Assembly: GCA_029961105.1 (NCBI GenBank) | Contig: JASBVO010000019.1 | Span: forward strand, 1-54,988 | Origin: Micrococcus sp. | Lineage (GTDB): Bacteria; Actinomycetota; Actinomycetes; Actinomycetales; Micrococcaceae | Reading direction: 5' to 3' | Length of the DNA: 54,988 nt | In this document: positions 52,022 to 54,988 of the stretch, piece by piece | Numbering within the stretch: the stretch's first letter is position 1 | How the letters are laid out: the number at the start of each line of letters is the position of its first letter | Notes under the pieces: generated by a model | The model's input: only the letters and a program-made list of their open reading frames with translations | Database searches by the model: none | What the model was told of the DNA's origin: nothing | Made by a program: the position numbers and the translations under genes

Positions 52022-52818
52022 CCGAAGCCCAGGCCGGCGTCGACTCCGCCCTCGGTCCGGACCTCGCGGGGGTGGCGGACGTGCTGGCCACCGTGCGCGC
52101 CGGCCGGCCGCTCGTGCACTGCCTCACCGCGACCGTGTCCATGGGTATCGTCGCCGACGGACTGCTGGCCGCCGGCGCCCGCCCGATGATGACCGAGACC
52201 CTGGCCGAGGCCCCCACCGTGACCACGGTGGCCGACGCCCTGTCCGTGAACCTCGGCACGCTGAGCACGGACGCCATGGAGGGCATCCCCGCCACGGTGG
52301 CCGTGGCCGTCGCCGACGGCCGGCCGTGGGTGCTGGATCCGACGGCGATCGGCCTCGCCCCGGTGCGCACCCCGCTCGCCCGGGAGCTGCTGGCCTCCCG
52401 GCCAACCGTGGTGCGGGGCAACCCCTCCGAGGTGCTCGCCCTGGCCGGGATCGGTGCCGGCGGCCGCGGGGCGGACTCGATGGCGGGGCCGGAGTCCGCC
52501 CAGGAGGCCGCGGCGCAGGTCGCCGAGAGGACCGGGGGAGCGGTGGCCGTCTCGGGCGCGGTGGACCTGGTGCTCGACGCCGGCCGGCGGGCCCGCGTGG
52601 CGCGCGGCACCGAACTGCTCACCCGGGTCACCGGCACCGGCTGCCTGCTCGGGGCGCTGACGGCCGCCTGCACCGCGGTGGAACCGGACCCCTTCCGCGC
52701 GGCGCTGGCCGCCACCACCTGGCTCGACCTGGCCGGGGAGCTCGCCGCGGGGCGGGCCGCCGGGCCGGGGTCGTTCCGGATGCACCTTCTCGATGCGCTG
52801 GACGAGGTCGGGCGGTGA
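52018..52818 (+). CDS. thiM: Hydroxyethylthiazole kinase ThiM
   Basis: A 266-aa kinase that phosphorylates hydroxyethylthiazole for thiamine salvage. It has HCLTATVSMGIVADGLLAAG at the start, ALSVNLGTLS, VLDPTAIG, VRGNPSEVLAL and the phosphate-binding TRVTGTGCLLGALTAA (catalytic Cys region). The common N of HCLTNTV is Ala here. The ATG overlaps the MFS stop and its own stop overlaps thiE, so it is tightly coupled in the operon. Confidence 0.94.
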   Translation: MTEAQAGVDSALGPDLAGVADVLATVRAGRPLVHCLTATVSMGIVADGLLAAGARPMMTETLAEAPTVTTVADALSVNLGTLSTDAMEGIPATVAVAVADGRPWVLDPTAIGLAPVRTPLARELLASRPTVVRGNPSEVLALAGIGAGGRGADSMAGPESAQEAAAQVAERTGGAVAVSGAVDLVLDAGRRARVARGTELLTRVTGTGCLLGALTAACTAVEPDPFRAALAATTWLDLAGELAAGRAAGPGSFRMHLLDALDEVGR

Positions 52819-53468
52819 GCGACGCCAGCGCACCCCTCGATCTCCGCTGCTACCTGGTGACCTCCGGGACCAGCCGGCGGACCGTGGAGGTGGCGGCCGC
52901 CGCGGCGGCGGCCGGGGCCGGCGTCGTGCAGGTCAGGGCGAAGGACGCCACCGCCGCGGAACTGCTGGAGCTGAGCTGCGCCGTCGCCGAGGCCGTGCGC
53001 GCCGCCCGGCCGGCCACGCGCGTGCTGGTGGATGACCGGGCCGACGTCGCGTTCGCCGCCCGCGTCCGCGGGGCCCAGGTCCACGGGGTGCACCTGGGCC
53101 AGGACGACCTGCCGGTCACCGAGGCGCGCGCACTGCTGGGGCCGCAGGCCATCATCGGGCTGACGACGGGGACCCCGGATCTGGTCCGTGCGGCGGAGGC
53201 GGTGCGCGGGGTGATCGACTACGTCGGCGCCGGGCCGTTCCGCCCCACCCCGACCAAGGACTCCGGCCGGGAGCCGATCGGGGTGGCGGGGTACCCGGCG
53301 TTGGTCGCGGCGACGTCCCTGCCGGTGGTGGCGATCGGGGGCGTCGAGCCGCACGATGTGCCGGCGCTCGCCGGGACCGGGGTGGCCGGCGTCGCGCTGG
53401 TGCGGGGGATCATGGACGCCCCGGACCCGGGCGCCGTGGTGCGGGAGGTGCTGGCCGGGTGTGCGTGA
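52815..53468 (+). CDS. thiE: Thiamine phosphate synthase ThiE
   Basis: A 217-aa TIM-barrel enzyme joining HMP diphosphate and thiazole phosphate to thiamine phosphate. Landmarks: VVQVRAKDATAAEL, VLVDDRADVA, GVHLGQDDLP, GLTTGTPDL, VGAGPFRPTPTK and VAIGGVEPHDV. The start is GTG at 52815, overlapping the thiM stop by 4 nt. It is the last gene of the riboswitch operon, completing a salvage route (ThiD/TenA, ThiM, ThiE); no de novo genes (thiC, thiG) are in the window. Confidence 0.95.
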   Translation: MSDASAPLDLRCYLVTSGTSRRTVEVAAAAAAAGAGVVQVRAKDATAAELLELSCAVAEAVRAARPATRVLVDDRADVAFAARVRGAQVHGVHLGQDDLPVTEARALLGPQAIIGLTTGTPDLVRAAEAVRGVIDYVGAGPFRPTPTKDSGREPIGVAGYPALVAATSLPVVAIGGVEPHDVPALAGTGVAGVALVRGIMDAPDPGAVVREVLAGCA

Positions 53469-53526
53469 CGGTCGATGGGGCGCCGGCCGCTGCCGACGGC
53501 GGAGGGGTGTGCGGTACGCTCCGGCC

Positions 53527-53985
53527 ATGGCGACCCGCGACTTTGTTCCCGCCACCTTCGACCCGCCGACGTCACTGGTCACCGACCGATTCCGCCTGGA
53601 GCCGCTGGGCCCGCAGCACAACGAGGCCGACCGCGCGGCGTGGATGTCCAGCATCGAGCACATCCACTCCACCCCCGGGTACCCGGACGGAAAGTGGCCG
53701 CCGCCCGAAGGGTACACCCTCGAGCGCAACCTGGCCGACCTCGAGCGCCACGCCGCCGACTTCGTAGCCCGCCAGGGGTTCACCTACACCGTCCTGGATC
53801 CCGCTGACGGCGATGTCATCGGCTGCGTCTACCTGTATCCGGCGCCGTCCGAGGACCACGACGTGATCGTCCAGTCCTGGGTGCGTGCCAGTCATGCCGA
53901 CCTCGACGGCCCGTTGGCCGACGCGCTCGTGGACTGGATCGCCGCGGACTGGCCGTGGGAGCGCCTGGACCGCTGCGGGCGCTGA
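53527..53985 (+). CDS. GNAT-like acetyltransferase family protein
   Basis: A 152-aa protein resembling GNAT N-acetyltransferases: LVTDRFRLEPLGPQH at the start, a beta-strand pair FTYTVLDPADGDVIGCVYLY, and a final ASHADLDGPLADALVDWIA helix. The acetyl-CoA loop (Q/RxxGxG/A) is not clear, and the C-terminus is short, so it may be a reduced or divergent member. TACGCT ends 6 nt before the ATG (leaderless). Substrate unknown. Confidence 0.75.
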   Translation: MATRDFVPATFDPPTSLVTDRFRLEPLGPQHNEADRAAWMSSIEHIHSTPGYPDGKWPPPEGYTLERNLADLERHAADFVARQGFTYTVLDPADGDVIGCVYLYPAPSEDHDVIVQSWVRASHADLDGPLADALVDWIAADWPWERLDRCGR

Positions 53986-53993
53986 GCGGAATC

Positions 53994-54023
53994 CGCCGGA
54001 GACCGGGCCATGACCTTCCGGCG
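53994..54023. terminator. Hairpin between convergent genes
   Basis: CGCCGGA (53994-54000) pairs with TCCGGCG (54017-54023) over a 16-nt loop, 8 nt past the acetyltransferase stop and before the stop of the convergent oxidoreductase. Confidence 0.5.
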
Positions 54024-54065
54024 CGCAGCTCGCTGCGGCCCAGGGCTGACCTGCCGGCCGCCGGC

Positions 54066-54988
54066 CTACTGGTTGACGTCGACGACGGTGCGCCCGCGGG
54101 TGCGGCCGGCCAGGATCTGACGGGCGTAGGGGATGGTGTCGGCCAGGCCGATGGTGGTCGTCATCCGGTCCAGCATGTCCAGGTCGAGTTCATCGGCCAG
54201 GGCGTCCCAGGCCCGCTGGCGCAGTGACCGCGGCGCGTGGACGGAGTTGGCACCGGTGAGGGTGACGCCGCGCAGGATGAAGGGTGCCACGGTCGTGGGC
54301 AGGTCCATGCCCTGGGCCAGGCCGCAGGCGGACACGGTCCCGCCGTAGTTGGTCTGGGCCAGGACGTTGGCCAGGGTGGTGCTGCCGACGACGTCGACGG
54401 CTCCGGCCCACCGCTGCTGCTGCAGGGGCTTGCCCACCTGGGCCGACAGCTCGTTGCGGTCGAGCAGTTCGGCCGCGCCGAGCCCGCGCAGGTAGTCGCC
54501 TTCTTCCTCGAGCCGCCCGGTGGAGGCCACCACCCGGTAGCCGCGGCCGGCCAGCAGGGACACGGCCACGGAGCCCACGCCCCCGGCGGCTCCGGTGACG
54601 AGGATGTTCCCGGAGTCCGGGGTGAGGCCGGCATCGGCCAGTTGCAGCACGGAGATCATGGCCGTGAACCCGGCGGTGCCGATCGCCGCGGCCCGCTCCG
54701 GGCTCACGTCCAGGGGCAGCTCCACGAGGGCCTCACCGCGCACCCGGGCCCGGGTGGCGAAGCCGCCGTTGCGGGTCTCGCCGATGCCGTCCCCGTTGAG
54801 CACGACGGTGTCCCCGGGGTCCCAGGACGGATCATCGGAGCGGGTGACCGTGCCGACGATGTCGATGCCCGGGATGATCGGCCACTTCTGCAGCACTCCG
54901 CGGCCGGTGCCGGTGATGGCCATGCCGTCCTTGTAGACGGTATGTAGTGACCGCTCCGGCGTGGAGGGGTTGCGGGCCGGGGCCTCGC
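54066..54988 (-). CDS. YhdH/AcuI-type quinone oxidoreductase, 5' partial
   Basis: A medium-chain, zinc-free NADPH oxidoreductase of the YhdH/AcuI (acrylyl-CoA reductase) group. GIDIVGTV, NGDGIGETRNGGFA, ILVTGAAGGVGSVAVSLLA (NADP motif) and AGRTRGRTVVDVNQ at the end are typical. The frame stays open beyond the first ATG at 54923 through SLHTVYKDGM, matching the family SLNYKDG motif, up to the window edge. So the true start lies to the right and the gene is cut by the window. Confidence 0.88.
   Translation of the reverse strand, partial: EAPARNPSTPERSLHTVYKDGMAITGTGRGVLQKWPIIPGIDIVGTVTRSDDPSWDPGDTVVLNGDGIGETRNGGFATRARVRGEALVELPLDVSPERAAAIGTAGFTAMISVLQLADAGLTPDSGNILVTGAAGGVGSVAVSLLAGRGYRVVASTGRLEEEGDYLRGLGAAELLDRNELSAQVGKPLQQQRWAGAVDVVGSTTLANVLAQTNYGGTVSACGLAQGMDLPTTVAPFILRGVTLTGANSVHAPRSLRQRAWDALADELDLDMLDRMTTTIGLADTIPYARQILAGRTRGRTVVDVNQ

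Overview
The window is high-GC DNA with dense, short-spaced genes and strongly G/C-biased third codon positions. Many genes have a -10 hexamer (TANNNT) ending only 6-7 nt before the start codon, the usual sign of leaderless mRNA. Gene content and protein style (low-complexity Ala/Gly/Pro insertions, SufR-like and MarR regulators, a TPP-riboswitch thiamine salvage operon, a KatE-type catalase) fit an actinobacterium, most likely in the Micrococcaceae; the family-level placement is inference. It reads as chromosome. I saw no tRNA, rRNA, CRISPR array, phage or conjugation genes.

Layout. 1-55: two 25-bp repeats resembling the end of an IS21-type element. 176-2807: nitric-oxide defence (flavohemoglobin hmp with a convergent Cys-rich winged-helix regulator) and a Nudix hydrolase. 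3053-9941: metallophosphoesterase, SelO, a small membrane protein, an MBL-fold hydrolase, catalase KatE and an HdeD-like protein. 10039-14065: an ABC exporter divergent from its probable MarR repressor, thioredoxin, and an Lrp/AsnC regulator. 14355-23162: a catabolic locus consisting of a TPP enzyme, an IclR regulator, and two operons driven by nearly identical promoter/operator modules. The first operon is a beta-decarboxylating dehydrogenase plus a D-2-hydroxyacid dehydrogenase; the second is a class III CoA-transferase, an HMG-CoA-lyase-type lyase and a 2-hydroxycarboxylate transporter. 23353-32310: TetR plus DHA2 exporter, lipoprotein, amino-acid permease, FAD monooxygenase, serine hydrolase and an MFS transporter. 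32434-38449: PQQ-type soluble glucose dehydrogenase, divergent aldehyde and alcohol dehydrogenases, and an aminotransferase. 38510-41181: a type I sulfatase with its own formylglycine-generating enzyme. 41630-45947: Lrp/LysE pair, small membrane protein, nucleotide-kinase-like protein, NhaA antiporter with a possible upstream leader peptide, and a disordered protein. 46019-47200: an AT-richer island carrying a stand-alone HNH (McrA-like) endonuclease. 48680-53468: TPP riboswitch and the thiD/tenA-MFS-thiM-thiE operon. The right edge cuts a YhdH-type oxidoreductase.

The most promising system is 14355-23162. Two operons share a 5' module of about 70 bp: TTGTGA -35, a GTGA-N6-TCAC dyad, a TANNGT -10, and a 17-bp palindrome TTCYCA-N5-TGRGAA at the same offset. 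Together they encode uptake, CoA activation and retro-aldol cleavage of a tertiary-hydroxy dicarboxylate (citramalate or 3-hydroxy-3-methylglutarate are the best guesses), plus oxidation of a secondary-hydroxy acid. A second recurrent theme is a family of palindromic intergenic elements (arms CATCTG-NN-GGTCRAAA...) placed after genes, which look like bidirectional terminators.
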